A stretch of 64,000 nt of DNA, taken from NCBI GenBank assembly GCA_945897085.1, contig CAMDEU010000001.1, positions 1 to 64,000 of the forward strand. Reading direction: 5' to 3'. Positions 40,654-49,965 of the stretch are shown here, piece by piece. Origin of the DNA: Spirosoma fluviale. GTDB taxonomy: Bacteria; Bacteroidota; Bacteroidia; Cytophagales; Cyclobacteriaceae. The notes under the pieces are model-generated. The model ran no database searches. It saw only the letters and a program-made list of their open reading frames with translations, and was not told where the DNA came from. The first letter of the stretch is position 1. Every line of letters starts with the position of its first letter. The position numbers and the translations under genes were made by a program.

Positions 40654-42360
40654 ATGCAACTTTTAAGCGAACAGGAACTGGAACGAAGAAAAGACCGAGA
40701 GGAACTCTATTCCTTAGGTATCAACCCGTATCCTGCCGAGTCTTTTGTAATCAATGCTACTGCGGATGACATCCACAAGAACTATGAAAATAGTAAAACG
40801 GATTACAAGGATATCTCCATAGCAGGGCGATTGATGAGCCGTAGAATTATGGGCTCAGCTTCATTCGCTGAGATTCAAGATTCCACGGGTAGGTTACAGA
40901 TCTATGTGCGCAGAGATGATATCTGTCCTGAGGATAACCCAGAGTTTTACAATACCGTTTTCAAAAAACTCTTGGGAATTGGGGACTTTATCGGTGTCAC
41001 AGGGTACATCTTCACCACCCAAACAGGAGAGATCTCCTTGCACGTGACCAAACTTACGGTTTTGTCCAAGGCAGTAAAACCACTTCCTATTGTAAAAAGA
41101 GATGAGGAGGGAACCATCTACGATGGATTTACCGATCCAGAGCAGCGCTACAGACAGCGCTATGTGGATTTGACCGTAAACCCAGATGTGAAAAAGACTT
41201 TTGTAACCCGCTCCAAAATCATCTCCAACATGCGTCGCTACTTTGATGACCATGGATGGCTAGAGGTGGAAACACCAATCCTTCAGGCAGTCCATGGTGG
41301 AGCCGCAGCGCGACCTTTCCAGACGCACCATAATACGCTTGATATGCCTCTTTTCTTGAGGATAGCCAACGAGCTCTACCTGAAGCGATTGATCGTGGGT
41401 GGATTTGATGGGGTGTACGAGTTTGGTAAAATGTTTCGAAATGAGGGTATGGATCGTACCCACAACCCAGAGTTTACCTCCATGGAAATCTATGTGGCCT
41501 ACAAAGACTACATCTGGATGATGGAAATGGTGGAGCAGTTACTTGAAAAAGTTACCCAGACCATTCATGGTATCACGCAGGTTTCGGTTGGAGGCAAAAT
41601 AATTGATTTTGCCGGCCCTTATCGCCGATTGACCATGTTTGACTCGATCAAGGAATATACGGGTGTAGATGTCAGTGAACTCGATGAAGAGGGTCTTCGG
41701 AAGGTCTGCGCTCAATTGAAGATTGAGGTAGATACCTCCATGGGCAAGGGCAAATTGATCGATGAGATCTTTGGAGCCAAGGTGGAAGCAAATTTAATTC
41801 AACCGACTTACATTACGGATTATCCGATCGAAATGACGCCTCTTGCCAAAAAGCACCGAAGCAAACCTGGTTTGGTAGAGCGCTTTGAGCTGTTTGTAAA
41901 TGGCAAAGAAATCGCCAACGCATACACCGAGCTCAATGATCCGATCGATCAGCGCGAGCGCTTTGAGGAGCAGTTGAAGCTTGCTGCTAGAGGAGACGAC
42001 GAAGCAATGGCCATGGATGAAGATTTTCTTCGTGCCTTGGAATACGGGATGCCGCCTACCTCTGGGCTAGGAATTGGTATCGACCGCTTGACCATGCTCT
42101 TAACGGATAATTCTACCATACAGGAAGTGTTGTTTTTCCCTCAGATGCGTGCAGAGAAAAAGGCTGTTGAACTGACAGAAGAGGAGAAGCAACTCCTAGA
42201 ACTCTTGAAAGCCAAGCATCCTGCTTCCTTACCTGAATTAAAAGTGGAAAGCGGTTTGAGTGGAAAAAAATGGGATGTTTCAATCAAAGGACTGACCCAA
42301 AAAGGATTGGTAAAAGTGACCAAAGAAGGGGAAAGCCTACTCGTAGATCTTTTGGATTAA
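40654..42360 (+). CDS. lysS: Lysyl-tRNA synthetase (class II) with C-terminal extension
   Basis: GRLMSRRIMGSASFAEIQDSTGRLQIYVRRD, FRNEGMDRTHNPEFTSMEIYVAY, GLGIGIDRLTMLLTDNSTIQEVLFFPQMR; about 60 additional residues follow. Confidence 0.96.
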   Translation: MQLLSEQELERRKDREELYSLGINPYPAESFVINATADDIHKNYENSKTDYKDISIAGRLMSRRIMGSASFAEIQDSTGRLQIYVRRDDICPEDNPEFYNTVFKKLLGIGDFIGVTGYIFTTQTGEISLHVTKLTVLSKAVKPLPIVKRDEEGTIYDGFTDPEQRYRQRYVDLTVNPDVKKTFVTRSKIISNMRRYFDDHGWLEVETPILQAVHGGAAARPFQTHHNTLDMPLFLRIANELYLKRLIVGGFDGVYEFGKMFRNEGMDRTHNPEFTSMEIYVAYKDYIWMMEMVEQLLEKVTQTIHGITQVSVGGKIIDFAGPYRRLTMFDSIKEYTGVDVSELDEEGLRKVCAQLKIEVDTSMGKGKLIDEIFGAKVEANLIQPTYITDYPIEMTPLAKKHRSKPGLVERFELFVNGKEIANAYTELNDPIDQRERFEEQLKLAARGDDEAMAMDEDFLRALEYGMPPTSGLGIGIDRLTMLLTDNSTIQEVLFFPQMRAEKKAVELTEEEKQLLELLKAKHPASLPELKVESGLSGKKWDVSIKGLTQKGLVKVTKEGESLLVDLLD

Positions 42361-42380
42361 TAAAATCCCCATTCAATAAA

Positions 42381-42416
42381 ATCAAAAAGGCCTCGCACAT
42401 GCGGGGCCTTTTTGAT
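42381..42416. terminator. Bidirectional intrinsic terminator between lysS and the DUF4197 gene
   Basis: ATCAAAAAGGCC...GGCCTTTTTGAT inverted repeat with flanking A and T runs between convergent genes. Confidence 0.85.
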
Positions 42417-42430
42417 TGGTAAGTATTTGT

Positions 42431-43180
42431 TTATTTCTTCTGCGTGTCTGCAAAGCCAAAAACTTTTTGAAGCAAGGGGCTGGACCTTAAGTTGCTATTT
42501 TTCCGAAGTGCTAATTCTTCTTTGGCGATCTCCACAAATAAGCCCTGAAGTGCTTTTTCGGTCACATAAGCGGTTAGGTCCGTATTCACGGGCTTAACCA
42601 AAGGGATTTTATTGTAGCGAGACATGACCGTTTCCCAATGGGCTGTGGCACCTACTTTTTGCAGACTTGCTTGAATGGGAGGTGCAAATTTAACTTTCAA
42701 TCCATCCGTGGTGCTTTGCTGTAGGTAGTCGGTAGCGGCACGCTCTGAGCCCAGAAGAATACCTTGAACATCCTTAAAGGTCATTTCTTTGATGGCTTGG
42801 GTGAAAAGGGGGCGTGCCTCCTTTACTGCGTCCTCTGCTGCCCTATTCAAGCTGGTGATGAGCTGATCACAGAGGTTGCCCAAACCAATTTTTCGTAAGC
42901 TGCGCTCCACTTGAATGGCTTCTTCAGGAAAAGGAAGTTTGATGGCGGGGTTCCCTAGAAATCCATTTTCCAAGTTTAGTCGATCCACGCTCAAACCAGT
43001 TCCTTTTTCCAAAGCTTCCTTAAGGCCATTGGCCATTTCAGCTGGGGAAGGATTGGAAGAACCTCCTGTGGCTGTACTTACCTTATCGAGCACCTTTTTA
43101 AGTTGCGCTGAAGCTATAGTGGGTAAGAAAACAATTGCAAAAAAGAGCCAAAAGCAAATCGGAAGGATGCGGAAATTCAT
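42431..43180 (-). CDS. DUF4197 domain-containing protein
   Basis: Signal peptide, then MANGLKEALEKGTGLSVDRLNLENGFLGNPAIKLPFPEEAIQVERSLRKIGLG. Confidence 0.85.
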   Translation of the reverse strand: MNFRILPICFWLFFAIVFLPTIASAQLKKVLDKVSTATGGSSNPSPAEMANGLKEALEKGTGLSVDRLNLENGFLGNPAIKLPFPEEAIQVERSLRKIGLGNLCDQLITSLNRAAEDAVKEARPLFTQAIKEMTFKDVQGILLGSERAATDYLQQSTTDGLKVKFAPPIQASLQKVGATAHWETVMSRYNKIPLVKPVNTDLTAYVTEKALQGLFVEIAKEELALRKNSNLRSSPLLQKVFGFADTQKK

Positions 43181-43252
43181 AGCAAATGTTTTAGAAGTTA
43201 GGGATGTGGTATTCCTAACGAAAATAAGGACTCGAAAGGTTTATTTCTGAGC

Positions 43253-45958
43253 TTAAAAATCAAAGAAGGTTCTTCTTCTGGAGACTTTTAGGTCTTGCAA
43301 GATGCTTGACTTGACGCGTATGTCAATGTTGTAGGAGGTAAATCTTCCAAACGGAACCCAGTTGACATTCATCTGCCAACAGTGGAGATCCCTTGCAATG
43401 CCAATCATGGTTTGTGTGATTTCCTTCGAGTCAAAATTATATCCTGTATTAAAATTGACCTTCCATTTTTCAGAAATAGAAAGATCACCACTGATATTCA
43501 TTGCCTGGGTGATGTTGGTAGTGTTGTTGACTTGGCGGGCATAAGCAAGGTTATAGCCTACGGTAAGGTTCCACGGAATGTCCCAATCGATGTATTGGCT
43601 CGGATCTGCTACGATGCGATTGATTTCATTTTCGACAAAGGCATTCATGGCACCCCCTCGCTGGATAAAATCCTGTGTTAACTCATCACGCACCTCACCA
43701 GGATTCTTGCCATTTTGTGGATTCAGTGATGCATTTAGGTTTAAGGAGGCACTTCTAATGGTTCCAATTCCCTGTCCCTTCTTCCAAGCAAATTCCTTGC
43801 TACTGCTGTAGCGCACTGTTCCATCGGATTCAAGGGAAGAAAGCGTAGCATAGGGATCAATGGTACTATTTACGTTGACGGATAGCTTTTGCTCAAATAA
43901 GGTCGTTCGCGCAGAGATTTGAATTGGAGAGAGCTGGAAAGAGTCTGCAGCAAAGTTGTAGGCGGTATTGAAGTTGAAGGATTCCAACAAAGGAATTTTC
44001 TTGAATTCCCCTTCGGTACTGTCCGTCTGTGTTTTGATTTTGGCTTCCACTACATTTCGAAGACCCAAACTTAAGGCTCTAGACTCTCCAAGCGGTGCAT
44101 CTCCGAAGATTAAGCCTTGATGTCTCGAAAATCGAGCGATTCTTCCAGATTTATCTGTCTGAATTTCCTGGTAGTAGCCGTAGGCGGGATCTGAAAAGTC
44201 AGGATTGAAATTGAAAGCAAAGGTAGGGGCCATGTGGTGGCGGATTGTTTGCAATTTGCCCGATGGCTTGAAGTTGTAAAAGCCATAAAAGTTGGTGTTC
44301 ATCGCAAAGGAGGTATTGTAGAAACCTACCCGATTAAATCCATCCTCCTTTACCTGTCCTACCTTTTCAGTGGTGGAGTTGTAGCTGTAATTGTAGCGTT
44401 GCATGTACCAGAGTTCGGTGTAGTTGGCAGAGGCAGTACCAGTAAAATACTTAAATAAAGAGAAATTAGAACTTATCGGGATGGTATTTCTTGCTCCATT
44501 GTTGCCGTTTTTTAACAGTAAACCGAAGTTATCCAAGTTGAAAGGGATGGTTTCTGGTCCATCCACAGGAGAGGCTTGGCCAAAGGTATTGATGCGGTTT
44601 GTAATGGAATTTTGGAGGTTAAAATTCCAGGCAACATTTAAGGTTTTTAAAGGTTCAAACTTTACGTTTTCAAAGGGATTTTGTCGATTCATGTTGATCC
44701 CGATGGTAGGTAAGTCTAGTCGAACTTCCCCAGTCTGCACACTTTGAGAGTGGCGGAGGTTGGCTGACATGGAGAAGGGTGTGCCTGCAAAAGTTTTGGA
44801 GTAGGAAATATTCGAGCTTAGATCCCCTGTGACATTATTGGCGAAGTTGTTGGGGTTGATGACATTATTGAAGTAGCTCGTGGAGCCAGCATTCACCGAA
44901 GCAGAGAATCTGCCTGTTCCTCGTGTAATCGGACTATGGTTCCACTGTACCCGGAAAGTATTGTAGTTGAGCGGAATGAGTTCCGTCTCTGGGCTGATAA
45001 ATTTTTGAAAGTCCATGTTAAACCCTCCACTGTAGCGATATTTCTTGGTGTACATGGATTGGGATTTTATCCCCCAGCCTCCTTTGGAATACACGTCCCC
45101 TGTCACACGAAGGTGGATGTAATCGTTGAAAGCAAAGTAATAGCCTAGCTCTCTCAAGCTCAATCCACGAACTTGCTCTCGACCATAAGAAGGAAAAATT
45201 ATCCCTGACGCCTTCTCTTCGGGGGTGTCAGGAATCAACCCAAAAGGCAATCCGAGTGGGGTAGGAATGCCATTAAAGTACAGGTTGAAGGGTCCTGATA
45301 CGACTTGCTTTCCGGAGATGGATTTTATCTTTGAAGAGGAAATGTGCCAATGCGGCTTGGTCAGCTTACAAGTGGTGTAGTAGCCATGTTCTAGAAAAAC
45401 GCTACCATCCTCAGTTTTCTTGATTGTCTCTCCACGAAGCACGCCATCTTGCTGCTCAGTGACCACATCTTTGATGATCGCTTTTTGAGTTTTGAAATTG
45501 TAGCGCATCTCCTTTCGAATCTCGTAGACCGAGTTGCCATCCTTGAAGAATGGATTGCCAGAAACTACTCCCACGCTATCTGCTATACCGTAGGCGTAGA
45601 GTTCTGAATTTTTCCAGTCGATGACGATGCGGTCAGCATCTAACCGCATTTTTCCATATTCAAACCAGGCTTTTTTGTAGAGGTAAACCTTGTTTTCTGT
45701 AAAGTCTGTAATGATACTATCCTCTGCGTAATATAGAATTTCAGTTTCAATATCACTTTTAGGCACATTTTTTGCCGAGTCAAGAAGTGCGAGCGTATCT
45801 TGCTTTGCCAGGGTGGTATCTCCCCTTGGCGCTGAAGCTGCGATCGGGGAGGTAGCCCTCCTTTCTCGCTGAGGTCGAGTAGTTTGCTGCGCTGATGCGC
45901 TAAGGTTGACGCACCAACTTGCAATCAGGACTAAAAAAAGAACTCTGAAACTCGTCAC
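43253..45958 (-). CDS. LptD-like outer membrane protein (LPS assembly family)
   Basis: Signal peptide, OstA-like N-terminus (LYKKAWFEYGKMRLDADRIVIDWKNSELYAYGIAD), SSSKIKSISGKQVVSGPFNLYFNGIPTPLGLPFG, and a long beta-barrel. Confidence 0.85.
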   Translation of the reverse strand: MTSFRVLFLVLIASWCVNLSASAQQTTRPQRERRATSPIAASAPRGDTTLAKQDTLALLDSAKNVPKSDIETEILYYAEDSIITDFTENKVYLYKKAWFEYGKMRLDADRIVIDWKNSELYAYGIADSVGVVSGNPFFKDGNSVYEIRKEMRYNFKTQKAIIKDVVTEQQDGVLRGETIKKTEDGSVFLEHGYYTTCKLTKPHWHISSSKIKSISGKQVVSGPFNLYFNGIPTPLGLPFGLIPDTPEEKASGIIFPSYGREQVRGLSLRELGYYFAFNDYIHLRVTGDVYSKGGWGIKSQSMYTKKYRYSGGFNMDFQKFISPETELIPLNYNTFRVQWNHSPITRGTGRFSASVNAGSTSYFNNVINPNNFANNVTGDLSSNISYSKTFAGTPFSMSANLRHSQSVQTGEVRLDLPTIGINMNRQNPFENVKFEPLKTLNVAWNFNLQNSITNRINTFGQASPVDGPETIPFNLDNFGLLLKNGNNGARNTIPISSNFSLFKYFTGTASANYTELWYMQRYNYSYNSTTEKVGQVKEDGFNRVGFYNTSFAMNTNFYGFYNFKPSGKLQTIRHHMAPTFAFNFNPDFSDPAYGYYQEIQTDKSGRIARFSRHQGLIFGDAPLGESRALSLGLRNVVEAKIKTQTDSTEGEFKKIPLLESFNFNTAYNFAADSFQLSPIQISARTTLFEQKLSVNVNSTIDPYATLSSLESDGTVRYSSSKEFAWKKGQGIGTIRSASLNLNASLNPQNGKNPGEVRDELTQDFIQRGGAMNAFVENEINRIVADPSQYIDWDIPWNLTVGYNLAYARQVNNTTNITQAMNISGDLSISEKWKVNFNTGYNFDSKEITQTMIGIARDLHCWQMNVNWVPFGRFTSYNIDIRVKSSILQDLKVSRRRTFFDF

Positions 45959-46020
45959 CCGTGCTTTCGCTTTTAGTATTTTTGAAATTAATTTCGTGTA
46001 AAGTTAACTCGATTGCCCTC

Positions 46021-46821
46021 ATGGAAAGATTTAATACCAAAAAAAATCTGTTAAGGTTTCTTATCCTCGTTCCTTTTTTATTCGGCGGATTTATTCCGAA
46101 TGATACAATGATGCCTGCTTTTCGGATGCGTAAAATCGTATTGGATGCGGGCCACGGAGGGAGCGATCCAGGAAATATTGGTTCCAAAGCAAGAGAAAAA
46201 GACATCAACTTAGCCGTAACCTTATTGGTAGGTAAGTACATCAAAGAAAATATGCCTGATGTGGAGGTGATCTACACTAGAAAGGATGATAGTTTCCAAA
46301 CGGTTAAACAGCGGCCCAACATTGCCAACGTCAACAAAGCGGATCTATTTGTTTCCATCCACTCCAATGCAGCTGCCAACAAGACGGCTTTTGGTACTGA
46401 AACTTTTGTGATGGGGACAAAATATGCAGAGGCTAATTTTGATATTGTTAAAAAGGAAAACTCAGTAATCCTGCTTGAGGAAAACTACAAGGAAGAATAC
46501 GAAGGTTTTGACCCCACCTCTCCAGAATCATATATGATGTTTAACCTGATGCAAAAAGCCTATATGGGGAATAGCATTACCCTAGCAGATCATATTGAAG
46601 GTCAATTCCGAGATAAGGTAGGCCGAAAAAGCCGTGGGGTAAAGCAGGGCCCATTTTGGGTGCTTTGGACGCCTTCCATGCCCAGCGTCTTGGTGGAGCT
46701 TGGCTTCTTATCCAATACGGAAGAAGAGCGCTTTTTGATAACCAAAGAAGGGCAAGAGTACATGGCTTCGGCGATTTATCGCGCCATCAAAGACTACAAA
46801 AATGAAATCGAACTGAATTGA
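46021..46821 (+). CDS. N-acetylmuramoyl-L-alanine amidase
   Basis: KIVLDAGHGGSDPGNIGSKAREKDINLAVTLLVG, FVSIHSNAA, PSVLVELGFLSNTEEERFL Amidase_3 motifs; start set at MERFNTKK. Confidence 0.93.
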   Translation: MERFNTKKNLLRFLILVPFLFGGFIPNDTMMPAFRMRKIVLDAGHGGSDPGNIGSKAREKDINLAVTLLVGKYIKENMPDVEVIYTRKDDSFQTVKQRPNIANVNKADLFVSIHSNAAANKTAFGTETFVMGTKYAEANFDIVKKENSVILLEENYKEEYEGFDPTSPESYMMFNLMQKAYMGNSITLADHIEGQFRDKVGRKSRGVKQGPFWVLWTPSMPSVLVELGFLSNTEEERFLITKEGQEYMASAIYRAIKDYKNEIELN

Positions 46822-46838
46822 TTTTTTCTGTAATCTTG

Positions 46839-46872
46839 CAAAAAACCTTCTTGGATTCAGGAAGGTTTTTTT
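46839..46872 (+). terminator. Intrinsic terminator downstream of the amidase gene
   Basis: aaaaaaccttcttggattcaggaaggttttttt hairpin with T-tract. Confidence 0.8.
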
Positions 46873-46942
46873 TATAAATTGAACCAACAATTCCGGTAGC
46901 AAATCTTCTACTCGGGACATCCAATCCACTTGATTTTAATCC

Positions 46943-47779
46943 ATGCTTTCCCCTTCTCAACTTGATGCATTGATTTCCCTCCTGGACGACTCGGACTGGG
47001 AGGTGAAGCACCATGTGCGAGAAAAATTGATTGCCTTGGGTGCGGAGGTGATACCTGTACTCGAACAAAAATGGGAGGAAAGCTTTAACCCGGTACTACA
47101 GAAGGAATTGGAGGATCTCGTCCATGACCTACAGTTTGGATTGGTGAAACAGCGATTGCAAGATTGGAAAGATTCCGAAAATCAGGACCTGCTGGAAGGG
47201 CTCTGGATCCTCAATACCTACCAGTATCCAGATTTGGAATTAGAAACCTTGACGGCATCTATTCATCAACTCTATGTAGAGGCTTGGACCTATTTTTCTC
47301 CTGACTTGCAGGCCTTAGACCAGGTGAAAATCCTGAACCATGTCTTGTTCAAGCAGCTCCAATTTTCTGGAAACACCAAAAATTTCCATTCCCCGAGCAA
47401 TAGCATGCTTTCTATGGTGCTGGAATCAAAAAAAGGAAACCCCATCAGCTTGTGCAGCATCTACCTGCTGGTCGCTAAGAAATTGGATTTACCTATTTAT
47501 GGGGTCAATCTCCCGAACCTTTTTGTATTGATCTATACTCAAGAAGATTCGGGTTTCTACATCAATGCATTTAACAAAGGGGTGATTTTTTCAAGGGAAG
47601 ACATTCAAAATTTCTTGGAACAACTAAAAATTGACCCACAGCCCGCTTTTTTTGAGCCATGCAGCAACTTGGCGATTGTCTTGCGCTTCCTAAAAAATCT
47701 TGCCACTGCTTTCGAAAAATTAGGTGAAAGCGATAAAGTAGATGAAGTTCAGGAGTTGTTGGACATTCTAGCCCATTAG
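46943..47779 (+). CDS. SirB1/transglutaminase-like protein
   Basis: LNHVLFKQLQFSGNTKNFHSPSNSMLSMVLESKKGNPISLCSIYLLVAKKLDLPIYGVNLPNLFVL matches the SirB1 N-terminal pattern. Confidence 0.85.
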   Translation: MLSPSQLDALISLLDDSDWEVKHHVREKLIALGAEVIPVLEQKWEESFNPVLQKELEDLVHDLQFGLVKQRLQDWKDSENQDLLEGLWILNTYQYPDLELETLTASIHQLYVEAWTYFSPDLQALDQVKILNHVLFKQLQFSGNTKNFHSPSNSMLSMVLESKKGNPISLCSIYLLVAKKLDLPIYGVNLPNLFVLIYTQEDSGFYINAFNKGVIFSREDIQNFLEQLKIDPQPAFFEPCSNLAIVLRFLKNLATAFEKLGESDKVDEVQELLDILAH

Positions 47780-48360
47780 TAGGTTCGGATATTGCATCCT
47801 ACCGCTCTCACTTGGGGAACCGCAGGTTTTTCTCCCCGCAGTACTTGAATCAACGCCATTTCAAGGTATTTTTCAGTTACGGCCCCTTCTACTTGTGGAT
47901 TATTGTCAATCGCACCTTTATAGACTAGCTCGGGACCAGTTTTGCCTGGCACCAGCAGAATTACCTCCGGAATTTTACTCACTTGGAAAAGTTGGGCCCA
48001 CTCTTGCTCTCCATCAATCAGATAAGGCATGTTAAGTCCGCTTTCATCTATGTAGGTACGCAGACGGCTTTGTTCAGACTCTGTTGGTTGTGCCTGTGGA
48101 TTGACAAGTGCAAATCCCATTCCTTGAGTTTGAAATTTATTTACTAGTGATTTGATGCGGTTTTCGTACAGTTTGGCAAATGGACAGGAGGGATCATGAA
48201 AAATGAGGACTACTCCTTTTTCATTTGCTAAGTTGGGCAAGGTTTGAAGGATACCGCTAACTGCATCCGTAGCAGAAAGTTGGTTGTATGTTTGACTAAA
48301 GGAGACCGAGTTGAGTCCAAATATGAGAAGCAGGCAGGCAAAGACTAGTTTCATGTGCAT
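47776..48360 (-). CDS. Thioredoxin/AhpC-TSA family redoxin, exported
   Basis: Signal peptide; VVLIFHDPSCPFAKLYENRIKSLVNKFQ...MGFALVNPQAQPTESEQSRLRTYIDESGLNMPYLID. Confidence 0.8.
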   Translation of the reverse strand: MHMKLVFACLLLIFGLNSVSFSQTYNQLSATDAVSGILQTLPNLANEKGVVLIFHDPSCPFAKLYENRIKSLVNKFQTQGMGFALVNPQAQPTESEQSRLRTYIDESGLNMPYLIDGEQEWAQLFQVSKIPEVILLVPGKTGPELVYKGAIDNNPQVEGAVTEKYLEMALIQVLRGEKPAVPQVRAVGCNIRTY

Positions 48361-48376
48361 TGGGACGAAATCCATA

Positions 48377-49006
48377 CTACCAAATGGTATAAGTTAAGAT
48401 ATGGGTTTCATTTCGTTCTATCTGCACGTTGTAGTGGTGATCTTTAAAATCTGTCCCATGAATTTTGCCCTTGATCAAGGTTGCATCTGGAGCAAAAGGT
48501 TCCAATAAGATGTTGTCGCGTAAGGACACCCCTTTTTTTCCATGACATTTAAAAATGGATTCCTTTGCGGACCAGGCCATGGTGTAATGGGCAGGCTGCG
48601 GTTGAAGAAACTCCAACTCGCTTTCTGCTAAAAAGCGGGTCCCGATCCGAAGGATTTTTTCTCGGATTACTTCTATATCAATTCCCACTGGAAGCTCTCG
48701 GTGGTATATAGCTGCTGCATAGCCGCGGGTATGAGTTAAAGACACAAATCCTTGCCCATTCATGGGGTGTGACTTCCCATGCTCGTCCTTAAAAAAGCCT
48801 GGGTAGGGGATCTGGAGGAGTTCCAATGCTTCCTGAATGGCAAGTCTAGCTGTGCCCCATTCCTTTTTTCTTTCTGGGTGAGAAATATTGGCAAAGGAAA
48901 GTTTTTCTCGAAAACTTAAAAATTCTAAATCCTTTTCTGACAGTGAATCGATTATCTTCACTGACAAGGCTGAGGAAGAATCAATTTTTCCTATTTTTGT
49001 TTGCAT
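48377..49006 (-). CDS. 4'-phosphopantetheinyl transferase superfamily protein
   Basis: FVSLTHTRGYAAAIYHRELPVGIDIEVIREKILRIGTRFLAESEL...MAWSAKESIFKCHGKKGVSL. Confidence 0.9.
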   Translation of the reverse strand: MQTKIGKIDSSSALSVKIIDSLSEKDLEFLSFREKLSFANISHPERKKEWGTARLAIQEALELLQIPYPGFFKDEHGKSHPMNGQGFVSLTHTRGYAAAIYHRELPVGIDIEVIREKILRIGTRFLAESELEFLQPQPAHYTMAWSAKESIFKCHGKKGVSLRDNILLEPFAPDATLIKGKIHGTDFKDHHYNVQIERNETHILTYTIW

Positions 49007-49044
49007 AGGCCCTAAAGGCGCAGCTAAGAGTGAGTTTCGAAGAT

Positions 49045-49965
49045 ATGTCAAAAATCCTAGTAAAAAAATTAAATACCCTTACTGGACACAATGACAGCAT
49101 ATATGCATTGAAAGAAGGCGCTGATCCTCGCTATTTTTATACGGGTGCCGGTGATGGGATGGTGGTAGAATGGGATTTAGATCATCCAAAAGATGGGGTC
49201 TTGCTTGCCCGACTTCCGCACTCGGTCTACGCACTAGAAGTAGATCCAAAGCGGAATTTTTTGATTGTAGGTCATAACTACGAGGGGATCCACGTGATAG
49301 ATTTGGAAGAAAAGAAGGAGAGCTGGAATTTAAAATTGAGCTCAGCTGCTATTTTTGATTTAAAGGTCTTTGGAGACGAACTATTTGTAGCGACAGGGGA
49401 TGGGGTTCTTATTGTGGTTGATATGCAAATGAGGGCAGTGAAAAGACAGGTGAAGCTTTCTTCCAAATCCATTCGAGTACTTGCCATTGCTCCTGAAAAA
49501 AAACACTTAGCCTTGGGCTTTAGTGATCACAGTATTCAGGTGCTAGATCTCGCTGCTGATGCTGTACCCATTGCCCGTCTTGAGAGTCATAGCAATTCGG
49601 TTTTTGCGTTGGGATACAGTCCTGATGCCAAAATACTCGTCTCAGGGGCAAGAGATGCCTGTTTAAAATTTTGGAGCACAGACCACTATTTACTCGAGGA
49701 AAATGTAGTGGCACATTTGTATGCTATTAATTATTTATCTTTCCGTGAAGACGGTAAATACTTAGTGACTTGTTCGATGGATAAATCACTAAAAATTTGG
49801 GAGATGACAAGTCGCAACCTAGTTAAAGTTATTGATAAGGCTAGGAATGCAGGTCACGGAACCTCTATAAATAAAGTCTTTTGGAGTACCTATTCTGGTG
49901 TTATTGTTTCGGTTTCAGACGACCGAGCTATAGCTATTTGGCAAATTGAAGCACAAAACCTATGA
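49045..49965 (+). CDS. WD40 repeat protein
   Basis: LTGHNDSIYALKEG...YTGAGDGMVVEWDLD, LVSGARDACLKFWSTD, LVTCSMDKSLKIWEM, VSVSDDRAIAIWQ repeats; ATG at 49045 preferred over GTG at 49030. Confidence 0.92.
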   Translation: MSKILVKKLNTLTGHNDSIYALKEGADPRYFYTGAGDGMVVEWDLDHPKDGVLLARLPHSVYALEVDPKRNFLIVGHNYEGIHVIDLEEKKESWNLKLSSAAIFDLKVFGDELFVATGDGVLIVVDMQMRAVKRQVKLSSKSIRVLAIAPEKKHLALGFSDHSIQVLDLAADAVPIARLESHSNSVFALGYSPDAKILVSGARDACLKFWSTDHYLLEENVVAHLYAINYLSFREDGKYLVTCSMDKSLKIWEMTSRNLVKVIDKARNAGHGTSINKVFWSTYSGVIVSVSDDRAIAIWQIEAQNL

